Below are positions 51,244 to 59,866 of a DNA stretch of 64,000 nucleotides, one piece after another (the first letter of the stretch is position 1; the number at the start of each line of letters is the position of its first letter). Below the pieces are notes generated by a model, which worked only from the letters and a program-made list of their open reading frames with translations, was not told the origin of the DNA and ran no database searches. Origin of the DNA: JAHJUB01 sp041653615 [NCBI: Candidatus Ratteibacteria bacterium] (lineage in GTDB: Bacteria > Ratteibacteria > UBA8468 > MWAK01); contig JBAZEZ010000003.1 of the NCBI GenBank assembly GCA_041653615.1, forward strand, positions 62,001 to 126,000, written 5' to 3'. Position numbers and translations under genes: made by a program.

Positions 51244-52280
51244 ACTGCCGAAAAGCAAGAAGGATGTTGTTAAAACAAGTGGATGTGGTGAATCTCGGTC
51301 AGACAAGCCAGGAAATCAAGACTCATATTAACACTTGCGACGGTTGCAAAGAATTTCTTGAAACAATGCGGCAGGTGGACAACCTAATTAAATTAAAAAA
51401 GAAAGAGCTACCTTCTGAAGAATACTGGCGAAGTTATTGGTCGAGACTCCGGGCAAGAAACAGGCGAATGGCGGTTCCACAAGAAGAAAAACTTTTGGGC
51501 GGAAGCCTTTTCCCGCGCTTAAGGTTTGCATTTGAAATCTTGGCCATCCTGCTGGTCGCTATTTCCGCTTTTCTGGTTGCGAATAATCAGAGGGACATAA
51601 AAACTCTTGCTCAGTCAATGCAGGCTCTCCAGCGAGAACGAGTCGCGGCGGCCCGTCCTGTTCCGGAAAAGAACATTGTCGGTACCCCGGAAAAGAAAAT
51701 AAAGAACGGCCAACCTAAATTGTACGCGGCTAATTTCCGCAATGACATTAGATTATTTAATGAGGTTGGTTCACTTTTTCCTTCCGATATGGGATGGGTG
51801 GCAACAGACAACGGCCAGGTTGAATTAGGCCTTTTAAACGCGGACTCGGCCCGGAGCGGTAATATTATCTCCGAAGGAACGCGGCCGTTGCTATTTCTAA
51901 ACTTCACGGTTTTTCTTAAGAATTCTTCGGTCGGGACTCAAAAAATATCTTCTCCCAAAATCGTTACCCTTGATGGAAACAAAATCAGCATAAAAACAAA
52001 CGATTTATTCCACAGCGGCCGGGTATTAAAATACCAATTTTCCCCCGTATTAGTTAATAAGAAGACGGTGCAGACAACCTTGAGGCTGTCCATTTCAGAA
52101 CCGAAATCCCCGGGAAAGGAGCAAGAAGAAACCGAACTCCGGACCGTAATTACTCTGCGTGACGGGGAATCTGTGGAGTTAGGTAAAATCAGCAGTTCGG
52201 AAGGCGACTACTCCGTATTCCTTAGTCTGTATATTGATGGAAACAGGAAGGTAGAAACCACCGAGAAGGCGATGATATGA
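51240..52280 (+). CDS. Membrane anti-sigma factor with zinc-finger-like N-terminus
   Basis: 346 aa. The N-terminal zf-HC2-like pattern (MNCRKARRM...IKTHINTCDGCKEFL, giving HxxxCxxC) is that of ECF anti-sigma factors. One membrane helix (LRFAFEILAILLVAISAFLV, about 97-116) leads to a coiled coil and a ~200-residue extracytoplasmic domain of beta character (FTVFLKNSSVGTQKISSPKI). It would bind the sigma factor in the cytoplasm and sense a periplasmic signal. The outer domain is not one I recognise. Confidence 0.82.
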   Translation: MNCRKARRMLLKQVDVVNLGQTSQEIKTHINTCDGCKEFLETMRQVDNLIKLKKKELPSEEYWRSYWSRLRARNRRMAVPQEEKLLGGSLFPRLRFAFEILAILLVAISAFLVANNQRDIKTLAQSMQALQRERVAAARPVPEKNIVGTPEKKIKNGQPKLYAANFRNDIRLFNEVGSLFPSDMGWVATDNGQVELGLLNADSARSGNIISEGTRPLLFLNFTVFLKNSSVGTQKISSPKIVTLDGNKISIKTNDLFHSGRVLKYQFSPVLVNKKTVQTTLRLSISEPKSPGKEQEETELRTVITLRDGESVELGKISSSEGDYSVFLSLYIDGNRKVETTEKAMI

Positions 52281-53956
52281 AACGTTTTTCTATATTATTC
52301 ATAATATTCTTGTCTGGATTATGGATTTTACCCGTAGAGATACCCGCGTTTGCTCCAAACATAACTTTAGATATTCCGGAAAAACCAGGTCACTTTTTTT
52401 CCGGGGAAAAGGTTGCCAGAACGGTTGTGTTGAAAAATCAACTCCCAACTGTGCAAGACTTAGTGATTTCCTGGAAAACCGTCTCCCTGACCGCAGTAAT
52501 TCAAAAAGGAAAAACAGCCGTTGAACTTCAGCCGGGGGAGACGAAAGAAATACTTTTTACGCTCAAGATACCGAAAGCCCGTTGCCGGGTCGAACTGCTG
52601 TGGCAAATCAGCCTTTTTTCCAATAAATCTCTCCTGCAGGAAAAAGAGGTTAAACATACCGTCTTTCCTAAAAAACTTTCTTTTGACATTGATAAAGCCA
52701 TCTCCAGGTCGCAAGTAGGCTTATACGATCCCGATGAAGAGATAAAACCTTACCTTAAAGAATTCGGCTGGAATTTAATTCCTTTGTATGCGAATATAAA
52801 GAGCCTGGAGGGTTTTAATGGAAAGCTGTTAATTCTTAACGGCCGGGCATTAATGAAGGCTTTTTCTTTCGAGACCGATCCGCAGAAGTTTCCGTTCCGG
52901 GACTATTTTCGGCAGCAGATTGAAAGAGGAATGAATATCATTGTTTTTGACCCGGTTTTTTTAGAAAACGCCGACGCTGTTCCCGCAGGAGAGGAACAGC
53001 AGGAACCGTTATGTTTGTCACGAATATTCGCTTTGGGCCACCCGGTCTTTTATGACCTCTCTGAAGATGACCTTTGTTGGTGGCGGAAAGACGGCAAGGT
53101 GGCAGGGAACGAGATGACGATAAAAGACTGGAAAGGTAATCTCCGCATTTTGGCAAACGATGCCGGTCGGCAGGAAGAAAAGGCCTTTCTCGTAGAATAC
53201 CCGGTAGGACGGGGACGGTGGCTTTTTTGCAGTTACGACGTGCTGGAAAAATTTGCGGCAGAACCTGTCGCCAGAATTCTCTTGGCAAATCTCGTCAGAT
53301 ACGCTCTTACCGAATCCGAACCTTTCAAGAAAACACTTATTGCTGCTGACCCGGAAGGCGTTCCTGTGAAGTTTTTCCGGGAATTGGAAATTGGTATATC
53401 TAATGTATTGGATAACCAAGATCACTATAAGGCACTGATTGTTTCCGCGGACAAAGAAGAAGTTGAGTATCTCTTGAAAAAGAATCCGCGTTTTTTTACT
53501 AACCTGAAAGAATTTGTCAGAAATGGCGGGCTCCTTCTCATACTCAATCTGAACCCTGGAACGTTAGAACATTTCAAAGACCTCCTTCCGCCAGACATTT
53601 TGCTGAGAGATTATTCTCTGGATGGGGCGCTCAAAATTGACCAATCCGCCCAACTCCTGCGGGGGGTTAGCGAAGACAGATTAAAAGACCTTTTCATGAA
53701 GACAGAAGGCGAACAGATTGACCCTGAGAACAGGATTGCCAATTATATCCTGGATTTTAAGGAAAGCGGAAGTGCCCACGGTTTTACCAGCCCCTGTGCC
53801 ATAGCAAAATTTCAACTTGATAAGGGTGAAATCGTCGTTTCGCAGATAAAGTTTTGGGAGAGCGACAAAAAGGATGCGGCATTACAGACAATCTCGCAGT
53901 TTCTAACCAATTTGGGAATCCAGATTGGGGACGGAAAAGAAAAACACTCGGGATGA
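52277..53956 (+). CDS. Exported protein with Ig-like and GATase-like domains, unknown function
   Basis: 559 aa. Signal peptide at the N-terminus (FSILFIIFLSGLWILPVEIP), an Ig-like beta domain to about residue 130, then an alpha/beta segment of class I glutamine-amidotransferase-like type (GKLLILNGRALM; RQQIERGMNIIVFDPVFL; VEYPVGRGRWLFCSYDVLEK) and a second such unit (LKEFVRNGGLLLILNLNPGT). The catalytic Cys-His-Glu triad is not evident, so it is probably a binding fold. Overlaps the anti-sigma gene by 4 bp. May be the extracytoplasmic partner of the anti-sigma factor. Confidence 0.5.
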   Translation: MKRFSILFIIFLSGLWILPVEIPAFAPNITLDIPEKPGHFFSGEKVARTVVLKNQLPTVQDLVISWKTVSLTAVIQKGKTAVELQPGETKEILFTLKIPKARCRVELLWQISLFSNKSLLQEKEVKHTVFPKKLSFDIDKAISRSQVGLYDPDEEIKPYLKEFGWNLIPLYANIKSLEGFNGKLLILNGRALMKAFSFETDPQKFPFRDYFRQQIERGMNIIVFDPVFLENADAVPAGEEQQEPLCLSRIFALGHPVFYDLSEDDLCWWRKDGKVAGNEMTIKDWKGNLRILANDAGRQEEKAFLVEYPVGRGRWLFCSYDVLEKFAAEPVARILLANLVRYALTESEPFKKTLIAADPEGVPVKFFRELEIGISNVLDNQDHYKALIVSADKEEVEYLLKKNPRFFTNLKEFVRNGGLLLILNLNPGTLEHFKDLLPPDILLRDYSLDGALKIDQSAQLLRGVSEDRLKDLFMKTEGEQIDPENRIANYILDFKESGSAHGFTSPCAIAKFQLDKGEIVVSQIKFWESDKKDAALQTISQFLTNLGIQIGDGKEKHSG

Positions 53957-53987
53957 AACAGTGGTTTTTAAACCAGCGGAGGTCAAA

Positions 53988-55016
53988 ATGAGGGCGAATG
54001 GAAAAGTAATGCGGAAGATAATTTTATCGGTGTTGTTTCTTCTCTTGTTCAACGGAATTGCCCAGGCGAAATCGTTCAGCGTGGCCGTGTTCAATTTTGA
54101 AACCAGCGATACGGATAGGTCGGGCCTGGGAAAGAACATTGCAGATTTACTGTCAGCCAACCTTTCCGTTGGTTCCGATTTCAAGCTGGTGGAAAGAGAA
54201 AAACTGAATTCGGTCCTGGATGAGTTAAAGTTGAACATAGCGGGAGTTGTTGACCAAAATCAGGCGATAGCCGTCGGAAAGATGACCGGCGCGCAAATTC
54301 TGGTGGTCGGACGGGCTTTTACCATTGACAAAGAACTGTTCATCGCGATAAAGATTATCGGCACAGAGACAAGCAGGGTCTATGCGGAAATAGTCAAAGG
54401 TTCCCTTTCCGGTGAGTTGTCCCCGCTTGTTGAAGAACTTTCCGGCAAAATCGCCAAGACAATTAACGCGAAGGGAGATACTTTGGTCGTCGTCCAATCC
54501 GAAACCGTGGAGAACAAGATTGCCGCCCTTCGGAAGAAACTGGCAGGCAAGAAACTTCCTTCGATGGCCGTCGTCATTCCGGAAAGACATTTCGGTACGC
54601 CGACCATTGACCCGGCGGCAGAAACAGAATTTATGTACATTTTGGTGAAGTGCGGGTTTGAAGTCCTTCAGAAACCGGAAGCGGGACTCCGGGAATGGGC
54701 GCTGGAATATCTCGAAAACGCCAATCTTCCCATACCCAAGAATAAGACCGATGTCATTATAACAGGAGCGGCTTTCAGTGAGTATGGAACGAGGACGAAA
54801 GACCTGGTGTCATGCAAAGGCCGGGTGGAAATAAAAGCCGTTGATTCAAATACAGGCAAGATTTTGGCTATAGACCGGGAAACCACGGCGGCAGTTGACC
54901 TTTCGGAACAGGTAGCCGCAAAGAAAGCCCTGCAGGAAGCGGCTGAAGACATTTCTTTTCGGATCATAACAGACATGGTAAACGCCTGGAATTCGTCGAA
55001 ACCAAATTCAAAATAA
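53988..55016 (+). CDS. CsgG-family exported protein
   Basis: 342 aa from the ATG at 53988, which has GGAGGT 5 bp upstream. Signal peptide (IILSVLFLLLFNGIAQA), then the CsgG fold: SFSVAVFNFETSDTDRSGLGKNIADLLSANL, FKLVEREKLNSVLDELKLNI and AVGKMTGAQILVVGRAFTID. No lipobox Cys is evident. A second alpha/beta half (SMAVVIPERHFGTPTIDPAA...DVIITGAAFSEYGTR) looks like another copy of the fold. In other bacteria CsgG-like proteins form outer-membrane pores or lipoprotein cofactors. Third extracytoplasmic component of this island operon. Confidence 0.75.
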   Translation: MRANGKVMRKIILSVLFLLLFNGIAQAKSFSVAVFNFETSDTDRSGLGKNIADLLSANLSVGSDFKLVEREKLNSVLDELKLNIAGVVDQNQAIAVGKMTGAQILVVGRAFTIDKELFIAIKIIGTETSRVYAEIVKGSLSGELSPLVEELSGKIAKTINAKGDTLVVVQSETVENKIAALRKKLAGKKLPSMAVVIPERHFGTPTIDPAAETEFMYILVKCGFEVLQKPEAGLREWALEYLENANLPIPKNKTDVIITGAAFSEYGTRTKDLVSCKGRVEIKAVDSNTGKILAIDRETTAAVDLSEQVAAKKALQEAAEDISFRIITDMVNAWNSSKPNSK

Positions 55017-55052
55017 AACGGAGTTGTCCAAAAACGGGAGGGGGGATAATTT

Positions 55053-55730
55053 ATGAAAAGATATCCGGTTGTTCTGATGCTATTTCTTGCATTAAGTGTT
55101 ATCCCTTTATTTGCATTTGCAGAAATCTCAAACGAAGGGATCAAATCTTTACCCGCGTTGATAGGCGCGGCAAAAAAGGATGTCGAGCCGGTAAGACAAA
55201 ATGCGATACGAATCCTCGGTGACCTGAAAGCCGAAGAAGCGGTTCCTCTTTTAACGAACTATCTTGGGCAGGAAACAGACACCGAAACAACATTAATTGT
55301 TCAGATTGCATCTTTGGAGGCCCTCAATAAAATAGGCACCTCTGAATCTATCTCCGCCTTGGAGCAATACGGGCTAAAGCATAAAAATGATAGGATTGTA
55401 TTAGCCGTTGCTGAATTATTGATTTTTAAAAAGAAAGAAAAGGCCGTTTCTGCATTAAACAGTTTGGCAAATAGCATAGACCCGGGAATAAGGTATCAGG
55501 CAGCCACGTTTCTGATTGAAAACAAAGAAAAAACCGGGATTCCCATTCTGATCGGCTTGCTCCAAGAGAAAAAATACCTCAGGTCAGCAATAAATAGTCT
55601 TAAAAACGTAACTGGCTATCTCCCTTGTAGTTATCCTACGGTGGTTAGAAAAGAGTTTAACGAAGAATACACCAAGAAATGGCGGGACTGGTGGGAAAAC
55701 AATAAAAATACTTTTGAATTCAAAAAGTAG
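55053..55730 (+). CDS. Exported HEAT-repeat protein
   Basis: 225 aa. Signal peptide YPVVLMLFLALSVIPLFAFA. HEAT repeats: PVRQNAIRILGDLKAEEAVPLL, ASLEALNKIGTSESISALEQ, RYQAATFLIENKEKTGIPIL. Ribosome site GGGAGGGGGG before the ATG. The C-terminal WRDWWENNKNTF segment occurs in other HEAT proteins. Scaffold for the neighbouring CsgG-like proteins is a reasonable inference. Confidence 0.75.
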   Translation: MKRYPVVLMLFLALSVIPLFAFAEISNEGIKSLPALIGAAKKDVEPVRQNAIRILGDLKAEEAVPLLTNYLGQETDTETTLIVQIASLEALNKIGTSESISALEQYGLKHKNDRIVLAVAELLIFKKKEKAVSALNSLANSIDPGIRYQAATFLIENKEKTGIPILIGLLQEKKYLRSAINSLKNVTGYLPCSYPTVVRKEFNEEYTKKWRDWWENNKNTFEFKK

Positions 55731-55752
55731 GCCGGCTGAAACAAAGATTAAA

Positions 55753-58700
55753 ATGAAACGGAAATGGAGTTGGACTACTTTTTTTGTTCTCTCATTGTTT
55801 CTTTCTGTGTTCGTTCCCAACCCTGCATTTTCTGCCGAAACGAAAAAACCTTCCGTAGCGGTCCTCTGGTTTGAAAACAGGACACCTGACCGGAAATTGG
55901 ATTATTTAGACCAATTAATTCCAGATTTAATCACTGCGGAATCCTCCAAAATAGGCTTCTGCAATCTGCTGGAAAGGGAAGAGATTGAAAAAGCCCTGAA
56001 TGAGGTTATGCTTTCCAAACAGGGTTTTATGTCACCGATAGAAAAAAGCAGAGGAGGGATAGCGGAAACCACGGATTTTATTCTGAGCGGCTATTTTGAA
56101 CAGAAAGAAGAAAATCTGGTTGTTTCTGTACGGTTATATAACTGGAAAAAGGGAACAAGTCAAACAAAAGATTTTACCTATACCCTTTCTGAAATTAAGG
56201 AAAGGGCAGGGAAGGAAATAACAGCGTATTTGCAGACGAGCACAAATCTTAAGGAAGACAGCGAGAAAAGAGCGGCGACCATCCCAGAAAACGCCCGGAT
56301 TATTATTTTTTTGGATGTCAGACATACCTTTTTCAATTACGATGTTGTAGTGGATAATATAATTTACGACTATCCTCACGGAGTCATTCTTTTGGAGAAA
56401 CTAAAGGATGATTTTCAGTCAAGGGGAGTGTCCTGCGAGATTATCACCAACAAGGATGATTGGAACAGGATACTCCAGAAAAATCCAGTCCCGGCGCAAC
56501 CCGCCAGAATTTACCAGATTTTCAGAAATGATATTTCTGCATCGTTAACAATTGCCATCCGAGATTTAGGTACAACCGACAGCCCAATTAATCCGCAGAC
56601 TGCCGAATTGGGTAATATCAAAAGCAAGACATTATCTCCTACCTCTTCCCCTTTTTCCTCCCTTAAAGAGGATGATATTTTACAATACATTTTGGGTTCT
56701 GCCGGAAAAGAAACCTGTGGCGGGAATGAAACCTATTCCCCCAAAGTAGAGTCACTTATCTATTACGATAATTATTTAAGGCAAAAAGGATACGGAGATT
56801 ACGCCGCCGCCTACCAGGAAATCCTAAAGGCCTTATATCTCTATCCCGATTTCTCTTTCTACCGGTTTATCCTTAAGGAGTACTACTACAATTCGGGTAA
56901 ATACGAATTCTTTAAATCCGAAAAAGAGATGCAGGCAATCGAAACCTACCTGGGGCTCTCTTCCTGGAGCGAACATTTTTTGATTTATTCAGACACTCTT
57001 AGAATTTATATAATAAGTCTTGCCAGAAAGAGGATGCTTTCATCCGGAATTGCCGTACGGTTAGTTCCCCTAATGGAGAAAATTATTTATGAAGGTTACG
57101 AAAGCAAGGATTCAAAATGGAGAAAAACAGATTCTGCAGTTTTGCTTTCTCGTCTTTATCTCTTAGGGGAAGTAACAGAAATAAAATTAATAAATTTAAA
57201 GGAAAAGGGATTAATTTCAGAGGCAGAGTACCAAAATGACCTATGCTGGGCGTTCTTAATGAGTAAATTAAGTTTTACGAAAGAAGAAGGCCTGGAGTCT
57301 GTGAACCGGTCTCTTTCTTGGGGATTAGATTGGGAAAACTATTACAATTGGTATGAAAGAGGACTTCCATTCTTCCTGCCAGATTCGGTTTGGGGGCGGT
57401 TTAGACAGAGCATAGATAAGCAGAAAGAATTTCTATCTGTAGTTCAAGAGGCGGTGAGAAAGTATCCGGACGCCCTTGCAAATTGTTATGTTATCAAGAA
57501 TATCCCCGGAGATTTTGACCACGATTTGGTTGAAAAAGAGTTAGCGAAGATTATAGAGAAAGTTCCTAATTCTTTGACTTCTCGCTGCATCAGAGGTGAT
57601 TTGATAAGTAATGTTACGCCAAAGAGTATTCGTTCCCGTCTTGAATCTGAATTCGGTTTGAAGAGGGAAGCACCCGGGGAAGAAGTAGAGAAGAACAACC
57701 TATTTTCACAGAAAACTAAGGAGACCAGAGTATTGGTGGACGCTGAATTAGAAGGCCTGAAGGAGACGTTAGATTCTATCGGCTGGGGCACGGATATTTT
57801 TTCCAAGGAAACGGATTTGAGCAATCTGTCCAAGTATAAACTTATCATTCTTCACTTCAATTCCTTCATCTCGGAGGACAAAAACGGCAGGTATGGTTTT
57901 CAGCCGTCTCTTTTTTCCCAAATAATAGCCGGGCTGGATAATGGGGTCTTTATCCTGATAATTCCTGGAAAAAGCGATAGGATTCCTGAAATTAACCCGT
58001 TCCTTTCCCAGTTCAATTGTTATGTTGACGATAAAAAAGAGTTTTATTCAGAAGCGGTCTTTGTGCCCGGCGTATTTAAGGATGTAATAGATACCCACCT
58101 GGATTATCATTCTTCAGTTTCGGATTCCCCGACCTGGAATTGGCAATGGGAAAAGTTTTTCATAAAAGGGCCGCCGATTTATGCTGAAAAAGGGAAGGTT
58201 ATTATTCAGAATGCAAATGGTTATCCGGTCGCCGTTTCAATTCCTTTGCCCAACGGCACCCTTATTCTTTCCGGCGAAATCTATGAACTTTTCAATATTC
58301 ACCTCTCCCGGTCTGGTTGTGAGTTATATAAAGGGCTTATCTTCCGCAATATCTGGCAGATACTGCTCAATAAAATGTTTGGCGGTGATTCGGTTCTTAC
58401 CCCGGTTTCTACCATAAAGAAATTACAGGATTTTTACTGGGAATTCCGTCTTGCCGATAAAATTTTATCGGGAGGGGATTTGTTTGACCCGCTCTCAGGA
58501 TGGATTACGAGGAAGAGGTGGTCTGCCTTAGTTTCGCCGTTTTCAGAGGAACGGGTTTTTGCGTCTGCCGGGATACTTAAGGAGGTTTTAAAAGAAAACC
58601 CTGACCTGCAGATAAGAAATTATTGTTTCTTTCACCTGGGCCTCATCCGCCGTTTCCAAAAGCAAGATGAAGAGGCAATATCTTACTTTAAAAAAGCAAG

Positions 58701-59337
58701 AGAGAATGCCGTTAAATATGAAGATTCTTTGGTCGCCGCTTTCTTTTTGGCAGATACCCTCATCAGAAAGGATAATTTCAGCAAAGATGATTATGAATTA
58801 TGCAACAAGTATTGCAAAGAAGGAACGGGGATTAAAATAGGAAGGGGGGACAATTATTCCTTTTTGAGAAAAATGAGGTTTTATGATTTACAGGGAAGGC
58901 TTGAAGAAAAGGTAAAAAATTACGCCGGAGCAGTTGTTTCCTATGAGAAAATGGTGGCAATATCTGGACAAATGTATTCTTCCCAGTATGTGGCGTATGC
59001 TCTATGTCGCCGCGCCTGCCTTATTTATAAATCCGGCAACTTGGATGCAGCCGAAAAATCTCTTCTTGAATTAATTGGGAGTCTTTCCAATCCTAAGCCA
59101 GACAGCTGGGCCGAATTTGATTTTTATTCCCAGGGCGAGAATGATTACGGATTAATTCCGGTACCGTTTGAAATAAAAGTCGCCTCTTATCTCTATTTAC
59201 GTGAAATAGCAAAAAAAGAAAATAGGAAATTCTTGCATCAAACAGAACTGGAAGAGGTTATTCAGGCCGCGGAAAAAAGGAATTTCCCGAATAAAGATTT
59301 ACTATCGCAATTAAAAATTATCCTAAGGGGGAATTGA
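55753..59337 (+). CDS. Large exported CsgG-like/TPR protein
   Basis: 1194 aa from the ATG at 55753 (signal peptide WTTFFVLSLFLSVFVPNPAF; an in-frame ATG at 55714 overlaps the upstream gene). Residues about 30-170 are CsgG-like (KPSVAVLWFENRTPDRKLDYLDQLIPDLI; FILSGYFEQKEENLVVSVRL). A central alpha/beta segment (ARIIIFLDVRHTFFNYDVVV), TPR-like helices (YAAAYQEILKALYLYP), a GATase-like segment similar in type to the 559-aa protein (LIILHFNSFISEDK...VFILIIPGKSDRI) and C-terminal TPRs (FHLGLIRRFQKQDEEAISYF). AT-richer than the chromosome left of the island. Function unknown; the shared domains tie it to its operon neighbours. Confidence 0.6.
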   Translation: MKRKWSWTTFFVLSLFLSVFVPNPAFSAETKKPSVAVLWFENRTPDRKLDYLDQLIPDLITAESSKIGFCNLLEREEIEKALNEVMLSKQGFMSPIEKSRGGIAETTDFILSGYFEQKEENLVVSVRLYNWKKGTSQTKDFTYTLSEIKERAGKEITAYLQTSTNLKEDSEKRAATIPENARIIIFLDVRHTFFNYDVVVDNIIYDYPHGVILLEKLKDDFQSRGVSCEIITNKDDWNRILQKNPVPAQPARIYQIFRNDISASLTIAIRDLGTTDSPINPQTAELGNIKSKTLSPTSSPFSSLKEDDILQYILGSAGKETCGGNETYSPKVESLIYYDNYLRQKGYGDYAAAYQEILKALYLYPDFSFYRFILKEYYYNSGKYEFFKSEKEMQAIETYLGLSSWSEHFLIYSDTLRIYIISLARKRMLSSGIAVRLVPLMEKIIYEGYESKDSKWRKTDSAVLLSRLYLLGEVTEIKLINLKEKGLISEAEYQNDLCWAFLMSKLSFTKEEGLESVNRSLSWGLDWENYYNWYERGLPFFLPDSVWGRFRQSIDKQKEFLSVVQEAVRKYPDALANCYVIKNIPGDFDHDLVEKELAKIIEKVPNSLTSRCIRGDLISNVTPKSIRSRLESEFGLKREAPGEEVEKNNLFSQKTKETRVLVDAELEGLKETLDSIGWGTDIFSKETDLSNLSKYKLIILHFNSFISEDKNGRYGFQPSLFSQIIAGLDNGVFILIIPGKSDRIPEINPFLSQFNCYVDDKKEFYSEAVFVPGVFKDVIDTHLDYHSSVSDSPTWNWQWEKFFIKGPPIYAEKGKVIIQNANGYPVAVSIPLPNGTLILSGEIYELFNIHLSRSGCELYKGLIFRNIWQILLNKMFGGDSVLTPVSTIKKLQDFYWEFRLADKILSGGDLFDPLSGWITRKRWSALVSPFSEERVFASAGILKEVLKENPDLQIRNYCFFHLGLIRRFQKQDEEAISYFKKARENAVKYEDSLVAAFFLADTLIRKDNFSKDDYELCNKYCKEGTGIKIGRGDNYSFLRKMRFYDLQGRLEEKVKNYAGAVVSYEKMVAISGQMYSSQYVAYALCRRACLIYKSGNLDAAEKSLLELIGSLSNPKPDSWAEFDFYSQGENDYGLIPVPFEIKVASYLYLREIAKKENRKFLHQTELEEVIQAAEKRNFPNKDLLSQLKIILRGN

Positions 59338-59396
59338 CATCGTGGATAGGTCCACTTTGATTATACGCGGCCTAATTTTCTAGGGAAAGGTCATAT

Positions 59397-59753
59397 ATGA
59401 CCAAATCAATGTGGGGTTTGGCAATCGCGGCTATTTTGTCAAATATACTCGGATTTTTTCTTGGTTTTGAGGGAGTTGCCAGAATTCACCGTTTGCATCT
59501 TATTCCCTTTAACGACGGTATGCAGTTTGTATTAAGTCCTTTTCCCTCTCCACCCAATTGGTTAGTATATGCATGGGCATACGGTTGGTTTTTTATTTGT
59601 TTGATAGCGTTTGCGCTCCCGTCCTTTTGCGTAATCTACTTAATTCGCCGCGAAAGATATTTTCTAGGATGGACGCTTCTTGCAATCACTACCTTGTGTT
59701 TGGCATGTAGCGGAGCATGGCTGTGGTTTTATGCTGTTTTCAATGAGGTATAA
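59397..59753 (+). CDS. Small four-helix membrane protein
   Basis: 118 aa with three to four hydrophobic segments (GLAIAAILSNILGFFLGF; LVYAWAYGWFFICLIAFALP; GWTLLAITTLCLACSGAWLW). GGGAAAGG precedes the ATG. No family recognised. It ends 6 bp before the right-hand direct repeat, at the island edge. Confidence 0.55.
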   Translation: MTKSMWGLAIAAILSNILGFFLGFEGVARIHRLHLIPFNDGMQFVLSPFPSPPNWLVYAWAYGWFFICLIAFALPSFCVIYLIRRERYFLGWTLLAITTLCLACSGAWLWFYAVFNEV

Positions 59754-59758
59754 AGTGA

Positions 59759-59791
59759 CGGAGGAGGGAGTTGGCGCCGCTCGTCTTTCAC
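59759..59791 (+). repeat. Right direct repeat (candidate attachment site)
   Basis: CGGAGGAGGGAGTTGGCGCC and the following CTCGTCTTTCAC match 50044-50076 with one mismatch. Together the two bracket 9.7 kb containing the sigma/anti-sigma/CsgG cluster. Confidence 0.7.
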
Positions 59792-59831
59792 CCCAAAATC
59801 GCTGGTTCCTGTCACACTTAACAAGCCTCGT

Positions 59832-59860
59832 TTGACAAATTATACGGTATCGTATAGAAT
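59832..59860 (+). promoter_or_regulatory. Strong consensus promoter giving a probably leaderless transcript
   Basis: TTGACA (59832-59837), exactly 17 bp, TAGAAT (59855-59860). The ATG at 59867 is only 6 bp beyond the -10, where transcription would begin. The spacer holds an ATACG-GTAT-CGTAT inverted repeat, a possible operator. Confidence 0.65.
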
Positions 59861-59866
59861 GTCAGA

